In this document: one piece after another, positions 47,491 through 58,807 of the stretch
How positions within the stretch are numbered: position 1 is the first letter of the stretch
How the letters are laid out: each line of letters starts with the position of its first letter
Notes under the pieces: generated by a model
What the model was told of the DNA's origin: nothing
The model's input: only the letters and a program-made list of their open reading frames with translations
Database searches by the model: none
Source: Strigamia acuminata
Taxonomy: Eukaryota > Arthropoda > Chilopoda > Geophilomorpha > Linotaeniidae
Length of the DNA: 60,000 nt
Direction: 5' to 3'
Assembly (NCBI GenBank): GCA_949358305.1
Contig: OX442314.1
Span: forward strand, 60,089,369 to 60,149,368
Made by a program: the position numbers and the translations under genes

Positions 47491-49727
47491 GAACTAGTCG
47501 CACTTGAATCAGCAGATTCTGGCTTGATCAAAGTCTTGACCATTTCTGCCAACGAGTTAGTCAGCGAAGTTTGTAACTTATTTTCAAAAGTATTAAGTTT
47601 CGCATCAAGTTTAGCATCTAGTGTTGCATCCAACACTTCTTGAGTTATCCACCTATTATTAGGACGTTTAGAAGTAGGATCCACAGTCGGGGAATCCGGC
47701 GTACTTCGTTTTTGCAACTCTTCAGAGTTGAAATTTGCACGTGGTTTTAAATCTGGACATTCTCGACGCATGTGTCCTGGTTTCTTACAGTGGTAACAAA
47801 CTAATTGACCACGTCTGGTCTGATCCACTACTCCATTTATTAAATAAACGGCCTCGCATTCCTCAGGTAACTCTTCTTCACAAATATTAAGTTGTTCTTG
47901 TGAATCCAAAGTTAAAGATTTAACATTTGTCTTTGGCTGAGGACGAGTGTCAGTTTTCCGAGGTGGGAAAACAACTGGATTGGAAATATTTTCCCTTGCT
48001 CCATTAGCTGTACGACTGTACAAGCCTTTATTTTTTGTTATAACGGTATAAATCTCTGTCAGAGGTAAATCCGCTATGCCTTGCGTATGCAAAAGCAAAT
48101 CATTAGCAGGAGTTACACTCCCGATAAAAAGACAACCAGCCCCTTTTGCATCAAGACTGTCTTGTAATATCCATAACTGGTAATATTTGTGCATAAAGTC
48201 GTAAAGACTTTCTGTTTCCAGTTGTTTCAACTTAGTTAGTTGGTTCGTCCGCTCTTGTCGAGTGGCTACAAACCGTTCTTTGAACGCCTGTTCAAATACT
48301 TCCCAAGATATGAAATCTTCTCTCCTTTCATGAAACCAACCATGCGCTTGCTCGGTTAAATAACCGGCCACGCCTTTAACAAGCATGTCATCGAGTGACA
48401 TGTTTCGCAGGAAAGCGAAATTTTTTACAATATTGAGAAAGCGTTCGCTTTCTTCTGCTTTTCCGGAGAATACAGGGATATCTGGTGGTTTCAAACAGTT
48501 AGTTTGAGGGACAGTGGCGGAACTTTTTCCTGCCTGCATCAACTTGTGCATGGTCGTGGCAATTGACGCGAGGTCATCAGCCGTCATTCCAAAGCTACTG
48601 GGGGGCCGCGAGTTGTCGTTTGACGACCCGCCATTGTTTGGTTGACTCGAGTTATTTTGACTTGAGCCACCACTATTAGGGTTGAAATTATTCGGCCTTC
48701 CTTGATTTGACCTACCGTGGTTACCAAAGTTCGAATGGTTATTCGAATTGCCTTGGTTCCCATAATTCGAATGATTATTAGAACTACCCTGATTGTCAAA
48801 ATTCGGACGGTTGTTCGAACTTTCTTGATTACCAAAATTCGGACGATAGTTCGAATTACCTGGCGTACCCCGATTCAAATAGTTATTTGAATTTCCTGGA
48901 GTTCCAGTAGAAGGATTATTTAAATCGTTCGGATTATTTGGGTTATTCGAGTTCGGAGGAACTGGATGACCCCTTTGCATGTTAGGTGCTGGACTAGAAT
49001 TGTTTGCAAATCTAGAATTTGGGTCAAAACGGCGGTTTGGACCTCTTGTCGCACCTGAATTTGGGTTCAAATTTCCCACGAGATTCGGACAACTATTTGA
49101 TCCGTTTGGAAAACTTGGATTAGGGTTGGCCATATTAGGCGGACCCAAATTCGCTCTGTTGAACGTATTCTCAAAGTTCTCTGGATTTGTAAATCCTCTT
49201 TGTTGGTTGCGAGCGAAGTTATTCGCTCGTAATCGTTGTTGGAAAGCACGATTAAAATCTCCTGGTGTCAAATTCGACTGATCTTGACGAGGAGGTTGTG
49301 CATTTTTATTTCTATATCTAGAAATAGGCGTCGAAGGAGTGGGACTAAAATTATTTAATCTTTGGCTGGCTGGGGAATTAGGTTGCTCCGACGTAGCACG
49401 ATGTGCGTGCACGAAATCTAATACTTCGGTCAAAGATCTAAATTGGTTTGGGTTCAAACCGTGATCCTGACAAAATAATAGTCCGCCTCGGCCTAAATGA
49501 GAACCTTCAGGAATGCATTCCTCTTCTCCAGGCGGAGTAGGTTCACGTGGAGCCCTATTCTCTCCAGATGGTCCGGCTGTTTCATTTGAAACGCCATTAT
49601 GGACCGCGTGGTTTTCCACTTCTTCAGTTCCATTAGGAACAGGTATAAACCCGGATAGATTCATTCCACCGGTCAAACAAGTTCTTTCTTTACCACGGGT
49701 GTTCATGTGATGCTGGTTATTAGTCAT
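47481..49727 (-). CDS. Gag of element B
   Basis: 748 residues. About 150-375 is an Asn/Gly/Ser/Pro-rich, prion-like low-complexity region with repeats like NNRPNFGNQGSS. The capsid-like Gag domain follows (about 405-560; AHGWFHERREDFISWEVFEQAF). A CCHC knuckle, CYHCKKPGHMRREC, lies near residue 640. It forms the particle and binds element RNA; the Asn-rich part could favour condensate formation (inference). The frame ends TCA AAA AAC TAG, which is the frameshift site. Confidence 0.92.
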   Translation of the reverse strand: MTNNQHHMNTRGKERTCLTGGMNLSGFIPVPNGTEEVENHAVHNGVSNETAGPSGENRAPREPTPPGEEECIPEGSHLGRGGLLFCQDHGLNPNQFRSLTEVLDFVHAHRATSEQPNSPASQRLNNFSPTPSTPISRYRNKNAQPPRQDQSNLTPGDFNRAFQQRLRANNFARNQQRGFTNPENFENTFNRANLGPPNMANPNPSFPNGSNSCPNLVGNLNPNSGATRGPNRRFDPNSRFANNSSPAPNMQRGHPVPPNSNNPNNPNDLNNPSTGTPGNSNNYLNRGTPGNSNYRPNFGNQESSNNRPNFDNQGSSNNHSNYGNQGNSNNHSNFGNHGRSNQGRPNNFNPNSGGSSQNNSSQPNNGGSSNDNSRPPSSFGMTADDLASIATTMHKLMQAGKSSATVPQTNCLKPPDIPVFSGKAEESERFLNIVKNFAFLRNMSLDDMLVKGVAGYLTEQAHGWFHERREDFISWEVFEQAFKERFVATRQERTNQLTKLKQLETESLYDFMHKYYQLWILQDSLDAKGAGCLFIGSVTPANDLLLHTQGIADLPLTEIYTVITKNKGLYSRTANGARENISNPVVFPPRKTDTRPQPKTNVKSLTLDSQEQLNICEEELPEECEAVYLINGVVDQTRRGQLVCYHCKKPGHMRRECPDLKPRANFNSEELQKRSTPDSPTVDPTSKRPNNRWITQEVLDATLDAKLDAKLNTFENKLQTSLTNSLAEMVKTLIKPESADSSATSSKN

Positions 49728-51059
49728 AACTAAACTTAAAACTAAGAAAATTTCCTAAGTCTGAGAGATAACGATGAAGTTGCAAACGTTCAGGAGGATC
49801 GCAAACGAAGCAGTGGTCACACTAGTTCGAAAGGAAGTATGGGTACTTCGATACACCTCTCTGATTGGTCAAGTATCAACGCTAGTCTCGCGAGAGTCCA
49901 ATCTCGTCCGAGATTGGTGGAAATCATCAAGTTTGTGGAACCGTAATCTTGACAGATTCCAGTGTTATGACGTAGTCACCAAACAAAATGGATACTTGTC
50001 AAAGTATTTTAAAATATCACCGCATTTATTAATAAATGAATGATCACCTTTATGGAATTTTTTAAAGTTTTAAAACTCGTAATTTCAAAAGACGCGCAGA
50101 TTCGTTTGAATCGACGGCTTTTCTGCACAACACGGGTTGCTAGGCAACACAACAGCAAGAATTCTTCTTCGCTAAAATTCGAATGGTATTCCATTCGTAA
50201 AATTCGATTTCAATGACTTGAGATCACGATTTTTAACCAACATTTTAATGTAGATCAAGTCTGTAAACTAAGGTAAACCCACTTTGAAATAAAATATAAA
50301 TTTTAATTCCTTCGAAAAGCGTCAATTTTCTTTCTATTTTATTTAGGCAAATAAATTTAGGTTTAACTTGAAGTCTCAAGCAAAATACATATAAAAGAAT
50401 ATTCTAAAATTAAAACAACTGTTAAATTGATAAAATTCTTTAAGAATTCCATCAAAAGTCAACTTTTCAAAATTAGGCCCGACCGCGTGGTTTTGTCAGA
50501 TTGTCGACAACAAAAATGACGCTACCCGGGCGGGACCAACTTTAACAAGTTCGGGCAAGATTCTCATTTTCGGGGTTGGGCCTTTAGGCCTGACCACGCG
50601 GTAGAGATTATTAGTTTTGTTAAAACACATAATTTCTCCGACGGAAAATCGGAATAAAGTGAATTACACTTATTTTCTTGCGAGAAGTTCTAAAACAGAA
50701 TAAAATATATTAAACACAAATATAAATTTCGTTCGAAATTTATTTTACACACAGAAAAAATTTCATTTGAAATTTTATCACCGTAAGCACATTTCCGAAT
50801 TCTCATAAATACACACACTCAAAATTCAATTGAATTTTTGCAGCCTTATCTCGGTAGAACCTCCACTTGTGACGGTTCTAACGAGATTCCTATGATCGCT
50901 ATCACAAGAAAGAACTTTTAAACAAAACACTGATTCTATCAGTAAAAAAAAATTTCATTTGAAATTTTAACACCGTAAGCACATTTCCGAATTCTCATAA
51001 ACACACACACTCAAAATTCAATTGAATTTTTGCAGCCTTATCTCGATAGAACCTCCACT
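49728..51059 (-). other. 5' leader of element B with duplicated primer-site segment
   Basis: The primer-like TGGAGGTTCTATCGAGAT (element strand, 51057-51040) starts two bases after the 5' LTR. A second copy with one change lies at 50865-50848. The two copies sit in ~115-bp direct repeats with a 192-bp period, each containing the palindrome AAAATTCAATTGAATTTT. No gene was seen in the leader. Confidence 0.6.
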
Positions 51060-53293
51060 TGTGACGATTCTACTTTTGGCTGACTTAATAGCCATTTAAG
51101 ATAGATAAATAATCGGTTTAAACAAGACGTTGCTAGGAGTAGCAACAACCTAACCGAGATAAGCTTACAAAAGTCTGTGTAAAAATAAGAATTCATGACT
51201 AAGCAGAAATAACTTACAGTTTCCTTAGTGTGACATAACATATTTATTACTGAATAATAATAATAACAAAGATGGGTTCTTGACGCGTGTAAACGGGCGG
51301 CATCAACTGGTTGAGGATCCGGGCGAAGCCAGAGGGATACGGCTGACTTGCGGCATCGTCACAAATATCACTACGGAGACGTATTTGGTCCGCAGCATCG
51401 ATTATCTAAATATGCGAAGCGTCCTTCGCATAAACAGGAATATTCGGCAGAATATTCCATTGTTTCAAATGAATAAAAGTCAAGTGATTAAAATAATACA
51501 ACAAATGAATTGTTATATAAATATTAATTGGGCGGGGACCGTCACGACAATTGAGAGAACGTCGCGGGAGTTGTTGAGACTCCATCCGCCAGCATGCCTT
51601 ACGACGACAAGATCTCGTGACCAGGCGCCGAGTATTTAATTGTACGCTTTAGTTCGCTATCGGTGGTACCAACCACCAGGTAAACATTTCTATGGACTTA
51701 CCGGGTTTAAAAGATATTGCCAATACAGGATTACCAATGCCCGAGTAATTTGTTTAACACAGTGTTGTTCAACTCCTGTTCACGGGTTACTAACCCGGAG
51801 GGTACGATGGGGCGGGGACCATCACGACGGTCGAGAGAACCATCGCGGGAGGATTTGACTCCTCCATCCGCCAGCATGCCTTACGATGACGGGATCCATT
51901 GATCGAGCACCGGGTAAAATATTATTTGGCCACTGCCGTTGGATTACCATTATCCAGGTAGTTATTTATTGCAACATCTTGAAGATATTACTCACGGGCT
52001 ACCAACCCGGCGTGTTATCTGTGCATTAGGCCTTTACCGACTTTTAACGAGCGGAAGGACCAATCGTAGAAAGACGGGAACCTGCGTGGGCTGTTTACAA
52101 CAACCATCCTGCAGCGGACTGTGGCCAGTTAGCTGAGGGACCTACTTTCATTTAGCAAGGTCGTACTGTATACGACTGTTATATTAAGCCACCGTACGAA
52201 GTCCTACTGTCCCGTAGAACAGCTGGCTAACGTTACGGGGCCATTTCATGCGAATGCATGTCTATTACCGGAGTTAGCCTTCCCGAAATAGCCCTACAAC
52301 AGCAATAACAAATAGTAATGAATACTAACTGTGGAGAGCTGAGGTGGCCTGATGTGTCGATAGAGAATAATGAAATCAAACGATAACAATTCAACTACAG
52401 ACAGTATACAAGTTCAGTTATCAAGCCAGGGGGGATTAGTGGGTGAGAAACTGGAGCTTATATAGTTCTGTAGAACTACTAGATTGGCGACAGCCAATCA
52501 GCGTACGAATCGGCGGATTCGTGGGTCACTAGTTCGGACCTAATATATGACTATGTCCAGATGGGCCCAGTTGGGGGCAGGAAGGGTCCAATTGGTTCCC
52601 TTCAACAGGTAAGTAATGTAAATATTGATTCGATAGAATCAACTTGTCAAGTAAATAATACTTAATTTATGTCGAATAAAATAGTTATATTTTATTCATC
52701 GTGTCTAAATAATTATTTATCACACTATTTTTAGTTTTATCGAGTTTGAATTACGCGCGTTTGTTAAACAGCGCCACCTATTGTGAACATTGATAACTGT
52801 TGGCCTTTAATCTTAAATAAGGTGAGTTGAAGCAGTTTTCAATGTTTTGCAACACTAGCACAAATTGTGCCGCCATCTTTAATGCAGTGGAAAAACATGT
52901 GAGAACAAATGATACATGGTTTGAGGTTATTTCACCTCACAAACTATAAGAAGGACAAATCACTATTGTATTCAATTTGATTTGTCCTGTACAATGTTTA
53001 AACATAAACAACTTAAAACAGAACAAGTTCTTAATACAAAATGCTCATAAGAGCAGACGACAATTAGACAAATCATTATATAAAGGTAAATCAGTTGTGG
53101 TAACGAAACACGCATTAGATAAAAAGCAATAACAACTGATCTGCAATTCCGGGACATAATACAATGATAAAGTAATCGCGTGACAATCGTGCTAATCCGG
53201 AAACGCACGAAGTAATCTCTACACTATAAAGTCAAGACTGTGACAACATTTGTCCCTAAACTCTATAATAACTACTGATTTGTAATCATCACA
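51060..53293 (-). repeat. 5' LTR of element B, with a 469-bp insertion
   Basis: Matches 24274-26012 with about eight substitutions. It also carries 22 bp (in the second GC-rich sub-repeat, near 51838) that the other LTR lacks. TATATAAG lies near 52452. The copy is interrupted at 52799-53267 by foreign DNA. Confidence 0.88.
52799..53267. mobile_element. Unidentified 469-bp insertion in the B LTR
   Basis: Present in one B LTR and absent from the other, flanked by a 6-bp duplication ATAACT (52793-52798 and 53268-53273). It begins GTTGGCCTTTAATC and ends CTAAACTCTATA, with no inverted ends, poly-A tail or coding frame. It may be a short non-autonomous element; the class is unknown. Confidence 0.6.
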
Positions 53294-54306
53294 CACGTAC
53301 CGCGGTACCGGTACCGCGGTACCGGTACCGGTACTAAAGCCAAAGGAAAAATGTACCGCGGTACCGGTACCCGGTACTTGCACTTTTCACAGAAAGTACC
53401 GCGGTACCGGTACCGGTACCCGCTGCGTCCTGAAAAAAGTACCGCGGTCCCGGTACAGTACCGGTACCGGGATTTTGCTGTACATCTCGCGGTACTCGAG
53501 AAAACGTGAGAAAACACGAGATTCTCGTGTTTTCTCCCGTTTTCCACGATAATAAAGTTAAAAATTGTATCATTGTATGTTTTGTTTACTTTTTAAACTT
53601 TATAGTGTTATATGTTGTGGAAAACAAATTTTTTATTAAAAAAAACCTTCTATACATATACATATATATCTTCCGCTTCTTTTTATTATTAAACAATAAT
53701 AATCGTCTCCATGGCTACAATTGGAGCGAGACTTAGGCCTATCAATATTACACCGGGACTCCTTCGATTCTTGTTTTTTAAGTTTATATATCTGCAATTT
53801 TTCAGCGATTATTGGATGTTCTAAACCGCTTTTATCCGAAATGTGTACAGTACAAGGTAATAAATTTAAAATGAATTAATCGTCGAATATTAATATTGGT
53901 TTTTTTACATAACGGTTTCGTCGACGATTATTGTTTATTAACAAAAAGAAGCGGAAGATATATATGCATAGTTAGGTTTTTTTTAATGAGAAATGCAAAA
54001 CAATGTAAACAAAACAATAAACATACACTTTTTAACTTTATTATCGTGGAAAACGGGAGAAAACACGAGGATCTCGTGTTTTCTCGCGTTTTCCCGAGTA
54101 CCGCGAGAGTACCGCCAATTCACGGTACCGATACTGCATGGCGCCAAATGTACCGCGGTACCGGTACCCGGTACTTGCTCTTTTCACAGAAAGTACCGCG
54201 GTACCGGTACCGGTACCCGCTGCATCTTAAAAAAGTACCGCGGTACAGCCCTCCGGTACAGTACCGGTACCGGCGGTACTGTACCGTGCCCAACACTGCT
54301 CAAGAA

Positions 54307-54597
54307 GCTTGGACGGAATATCAGACGAAACCAGCGCAAAATCCAACTATTCGCGACATGTTTTTAGACGAACAAACTGGCCCGACCAGTTTAGTTCAAG
54401 ACGAGTTACACGAAGCGGCCGACGCCCCGGATGAGATTTCGGAGAGGGAGGAAATAGTCGAAGAATCTCCTAAAAAAGGAAAGCAATCAAACAAAAATAA
54501 GACTACAAGAATCCCCAAACCTGATAAAATATACGGTATGCGCCGACACAAGCCAAACCCGTTCATAAAAGACGGAAAACTCGTCGGAAAACAATAA
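54307..54597 (+). pseudogene. C-terminal end of element A pol, after the hAT insertion
   Basis: Continues the integrase-tail frame of 23979-24245 once the 8-bp target duplication is discounted. It is acidic then Lys-rich and ends at a TAA at 54597. Cut off from its start by 30 kb of inserted DNA. Confidence 0.65.
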
Positions 54598-54816
54598 GCG
54601 ACTCCGGCCATTGTCTCAAACAATCGATAAAAACAACCACAGGGGGGACACCTGTTACGTCCCACAATGCGTCTTAATTGGCCAAACCAATCAAAGATGA
54701 CATGAGACTAATAGTTAACCTCTAACCCGACCCACATTTATCACTGTCATCTCCGGCTAAGCGACGACCACCAAGAAGCAGCCGTAAAAATCAAAGTATC
54801 AAAGTAATTTCCGAAA
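54598..54816 (+). other. Element A pol-ORF3 spacer
   Basis: About 220 bp of leader-like sequence upstream of the ORF3 ATG. No motif is clearly recognisable. Confidence 0.4.
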
Positions 54817-57800
54817 ATGAGAAATGATTGGAAGAAAGAAATTGAACGAGCCCTAAACAACGCTTCCGAAGATGATGACGAAGACCAAGTGGATTTATTA
54901 CAAATAGTCGTAAGCAACGAAGAGGGAAATTGGGATGAACCCGATGCCCAACCTGACGTAAGTAAAAAAGAATAAAAATTCAATCATCGGCAATTAGAAA
55001 TGCAAGATAAATTCGTGGACTGACCACGAATGAAAAAATAACTCAATGTTAAGTGACAAATTGTCAAAATTAAACAAATGCCGAAAGAAAAAGTAACTTC
55101 GCAACACGTGGTCGAAAAGCACATGGCCGACCATGGCGCCATCTTGTAGCAGACGAAATCATCACTAAAAATTCTGATAAATTAATCAACGTGTAAATCA
55201 ACCAACGTTTCTAATATATTCCTTAATATTTTAATATTTAGGACGGATATCGCACCACGTGGGGACAGATCGACCCGAAACGAGTGTCGGCTGGCAGCCT
55301 ATGGCGCGAGGTCATCCCCATACTTTTCCGCCAAGCGCTGGAAGAATCAGTCGACTTCGAACCATGGAAGATTCGCCTCTTACTGTCCCGTGCGATCAGC
55401 CGCTACTGGTCCAGCCAGCAAACGTTGATTCACTACATGCCGCGACAATACCAGGCAGCTTTGCGGGCGGTTATTTCAAGAAATATGGATCCGCCGGCGC
55501 CAATCCCAAATCCACTAATCCGAGCCGCCTTCCCGGACGATCAAAGAGGATGGGAAGTGTACGAACAATGGCGCAACGCCGAAACTGATGAAGAGAAACA
55601 CCAAATCCATATGGCGTATTACGAGGAGGTGAGACGAACCGCTCACGACGAGATTTTCGATTACCTACAGCCGGACGGTTACTCGACTGAGGAAATCAAG
55701 ATTTGGCTCCAACAGATCCGGGACGACCGACCTGACTGCCCAGATTGGAGGCCGAGACATGGGTTTATCACCTCGCAACGGGCAATGCACCAGTTGCATT
55801 TTCTCGGCTTCTTCGGTCGCAAGCGCCAAAAAGCCGAAAAGCGTTTATCCAACGAGCACGATGAAGGAGGTTGTTCAGCAAAGAAGCCGTGCCTGGACAA
55901 GCCAAGCACGTCTAACAGCTCACAAAGCAAGAAACCCACCACAAAGAAACGCCTGGCCAAACCAAGCGCTTTCTCTCGCCTCGGAAGAACGGAGGACTCA
56001 CAAACGTCGCGACATCGATCCAGGGACGCCCCGTCGACCAGCCGAAGAAGAGAGATCGTACGCGAACGTCCAGATCACCGAGAAGATCGACGCAGACGCG
56101 ACAAGAATCAAGAAAATTGGGACGATTATCGAAAAAACTACTTCCAACGACGGGAGGAAAACAAAGAAGCCTGGAACAGACATCGAGAGGATTTCCTGCG
56201 CGAGCGTGAGGAGAAAACCAGACGCGAAAGAGAAAACCTTCGTCAGCAAGATGAACGAAGGAGGGTATCCGAAAATCGCGCACGTTCATGGAAAGCGTAT
56301 CGTGAAGAGGAAATACGACAGCGAGATAGGAAACGCTACGAAGATACCAGATCAATTCGGGACAGTCCCGAACCAATGAAGATCGACGACGAAGTGATTA
56401 TCGACGAGGTCCCCGAGCAGAAGAAGATGTATACTCAGGCGGATCTCCTCGCGGTGGTCATGAAATACCAGCAAATGCAGCCGAAACCGATCTACCGCCC
56501 GACTCCCTCTACCGCCTCGAGTCTAGAAACAGCGCCAAGTGCTTTCATCAAGCCGGAACTGTCAAAAAAGGGAAGCGTAACATCCAGCGTCAGCCTCCCA
56601 AGCGCCTTTCGAAGGAAAGTAATAATCGGCGCACCAACACTGAGTTCTAAAGAACAACTCAAACATCGGGAAGCTCGCTTTGGACCAGCCAAGGACGAAC
56701 CTCTCCCGATCATTCCCGAAGCTTCAACTTCGGCACGAACTTCGATAGTTTGGGACGAGCCCGAACCGGAGAAAGCGAGACGCCTTATCAGAACTACGCC
56801 TCAATCAACGGCGCCCTCAAGATCCAATCAGATAATAACGTCTCCGGTAGTCACCCAAGCCTTAGCTCCAATTAACCCATCCGAAGAAACGCTACAACAA
56901 TTTCTGGATGTAACGACCGTGGAACAGGCTAGAGCACTTTTGTGCGAAATGGATTCCTACCAACAAAACGTGATCCAGAACGTCATCACGAATCTTCAGC
57001 GAATCTCGATTGAGTATACGCAGAACAAAAATCGAAATCATCCGAACTGGAACACTAGGATCGTGGTCGCCATTACCGACCTGATGTCGATCTTACTGGC
57101 CGCCGCCACGTTCCGAAACGCGCGTGTCGCTGTAGCGGCCTGGATCGTGGTGGCCCATGAGGGTTTCCAGGTCCCGCCAGCCCTCGTAGACAGCTGGACA
57201 CGCCTAGTGCCTTCGGCGGCAGTAATTCGGGCCCAAATAGTGGCCCAGGACCCGGATCCAGAGGCCTTCTACCAGAACGTTCGAGTGGTCATTCAACACC
57301 CACTCCCGTCACCTTCGGTGGCCGCACCAACCGTGGAAACTCCGGCTCCCAGGGATCCGACGCCTCCTCCTCCGCCTCCGCCGAAGGAGAAGAGACCTTC
57401 TGAGCCACTGGCCGAACCAGTCTCGCTCAAGAAGAAAGAATCGAAAAGGAAAATACTCCGCCCAAAGTCGAAAATGGAAGTTTCGAAGACGGCAGAACCT
57501 CAGATCGCCGCCAGACTCAGAATGTACTTTCCGGGTTTGTCCTTGACGAAGGACACGGAGACAAAACTACTCCGATCCCCAGACCGTGGCTATTCTCTTT
57601 ATGTCTGGATGAAAGACGCTATCGAAGCCGGAGCCGGAGGCGAACGCTTCATCCAACATCAACGACTCCTCCGAGCTCATCGCGCGCCAACAAGTATCGT
57701 CGAGGCCCAAAGAATCCACCACACCAATCAAGGTATGTCGGCCTTCTTACCGCCAATTTGGGCCCACGAACGAATGGGGAATCCTCTAGAAGCGCCGGGT

Positions 57801-57929
57801 CACCTACGTTTCTACTTGAATGAGAGTGAAGATCCCTCGGACTACTCTTCAAGATTGACCACATCTCCCAACCTGGACAAACCAAGTTCGGAAGATAAAC
57901 CAAGTTATGCCGACAACTTGAAGAAATAA
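54817..57929 (+). CDS. ORF3 of element A, spliced from two exons
   Basis: Exon 1 is 54817-54957 (47 codons from ATG, ending GAC|GTAAGT); exon 2 is 55242-57929 after TTTTAATATTTAG. Both are phase 0 and the joined frame is open for 942 residues; the 284-bp intron contains stops. Exon 1 is acidic. Exon 2 has a helical start (about 200 residues), an Arg/Glu-rich block (about 280-410), a Pro-rich part near residue 760, and a Lys-rich end. There are few cysteines, no signal peptide and no membrane helix, so it is not a usual envelope. It sits in the env position. Function unknown. Confidence 0.7.
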
Positions 57930-58119
57930 TTAATTACAAATCAAAACGAGAAGACTGTCTTCTCTGAATTATTATTATTATTTATGTTTCGATTACTCAA
58001 GAATGTAAAAATATTTTGTTCATCATTCATCATCATTTAATAAAAAGATTATTTTATGATTAAATATTGTTCCACCTTTTATTTTAGGGGTCCCGATGAT
58101 TTATTCTCGGGGAGGGACG

Positions 58120-58748
58120 TGTGGTGATTCGGCATCACCTGAAGAAGTAATTAGTGACGATTATCATGTTACTAATACTCGCCACTAGATCGCGCTAGAA
58201 ATACCGACTAGACTAACTAGTCTCGTGTTTCTGCGAACCTGCATAATCAGAAGGATTTGCATATGACGTCATTTCCGGTTAATATATAACACCGATGCTT
58301 GACCGGAAACGACACTACAGTTTTACCAATTTCAGCAAGAGCACCATCTACCTCACCTTTCAGGCCGTTTCACGGATTGATCGAGGACCGGTGCCCGCTG
58401 ACCATTTCAACTGTACAACAGCCACATTTATTTAGCGTAGCCAATCTACGCTAGAATAAATATCCGAACGATATTCGTTTAATTCGCACGAGAAAGCGAA
58501 TTCTCGCGTGTTCATAATAACACGTGGAAATACCCTAGACAACAAACACAGATCACGCGTAGGACTAAACAATTGGATCTGCCATTGTTTAGCGGCAACT
58601 CGTATTCGCAGCCGAATCCGAGGACCAACATAGGAATCATCTTAACTTATCTTGTATTCAGTAAGAGTAATTAATAAAGCAGTATTTGAAGTATATTGTA
58701 TTCCCGAGTGTTATTTATTATCTTTAACCACAAAGTCGAATCACGACA
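58120..58748 (+). repeat. 3' LTR of element A
   Basis: 629 bp, preceded by the polypurine tract GGGGAGGGA (58110-58118). It differs from the 5' LTR at about seven positions. It is followed by the target duplication AGGG (58749-58752). Confidence 0.9.
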
Positions 58749-58807
58749 AGGGCACGAACCCCATGGGTTACGTGGCCGATCACTAAGTAGCATTCTGTCG
58801 TACTTAC

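Larger units (their letters stand above)
24274..53293 (-). mobile_element. Ty3/Gypsy retrotransposon B, minus strand, interrupted by C
   Basis: LTRs at 51060-53293 (5', interrupted by a 469-bp insertion) and 24274-26012 (3'), target duplication CACG (24270-24273 and 53294-53297), primer site at 51040-51057, gag and pol with all domains intact, ORF3 near the 3' end, and a GGGGGA polypurine tract beside the 3' LTR. Without C and the small insertion it is about 14.6 kb. LTR divergence is about eight substitutions and a 22-bp indel in 1.74 kb, so it is younger than A. Confidence 0.9.
24246..54298. mobile_element. Non-autonomous hAT-like foldback element (interrupted by B)
   Basis: Perfect 18-bp terminal inverted repeats, CAGTGTTGGGCACGGTAC at 24246-24263 and its complement at 54281-54298, with an 8-bp target duplication CTCAAGAA (24238-24245 and 54299-54306). 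CAGTG ends and 8-bp duplications are hAT hallmarks. Without B the element is about 1,029 bp. It has no transposase. Nearly its whole length is a foldback: arms of about 350-450 bp contain runs of GGTACC and CCGCGG palindromes and an inner pair around CGTTTTCC/ACACGAG, with a ~170-bp centre near 53,730-53,890. Confidence 0.85.
17960..58748 (+). mobile_element. Ty3/Gypsy retrotransposon A, interrupted by nested insertions
   Basis: Two 629-bp LTRs starting TG and ending CA, with a 4-bp target duplication AGGG, a primer site after the 5' LTR and a polypurine tract (GGGGAGGGA) before the 3' LTR. The order LTR, gag, PR-RT-RNase H-(IN), ORF3, LTR defines Ty3/Gypsy. Without the nested hAT/B/C block (24246-54298 plus one target copy) it is about 10.7 kb. 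The copy is defective: the integrase core is deleted, the frame is shifted near 23970, and pol is split by the hAT insertion. The LTRs differ at about 7 sites. Confidence 0.9.

Noticed and set aside
53272-54367. YRYRY/GTGTG-rich frames in the hAT-like element
   Set aside because: They are translations of GGTACC palindrome arrays in several frames and strands.
17960-58748. Envelope genes in elements A, B and C
   Set aside because: Third ORFs are in the env position but show no signal peptide, furin-like site, fusion peptide or membrane anchor.
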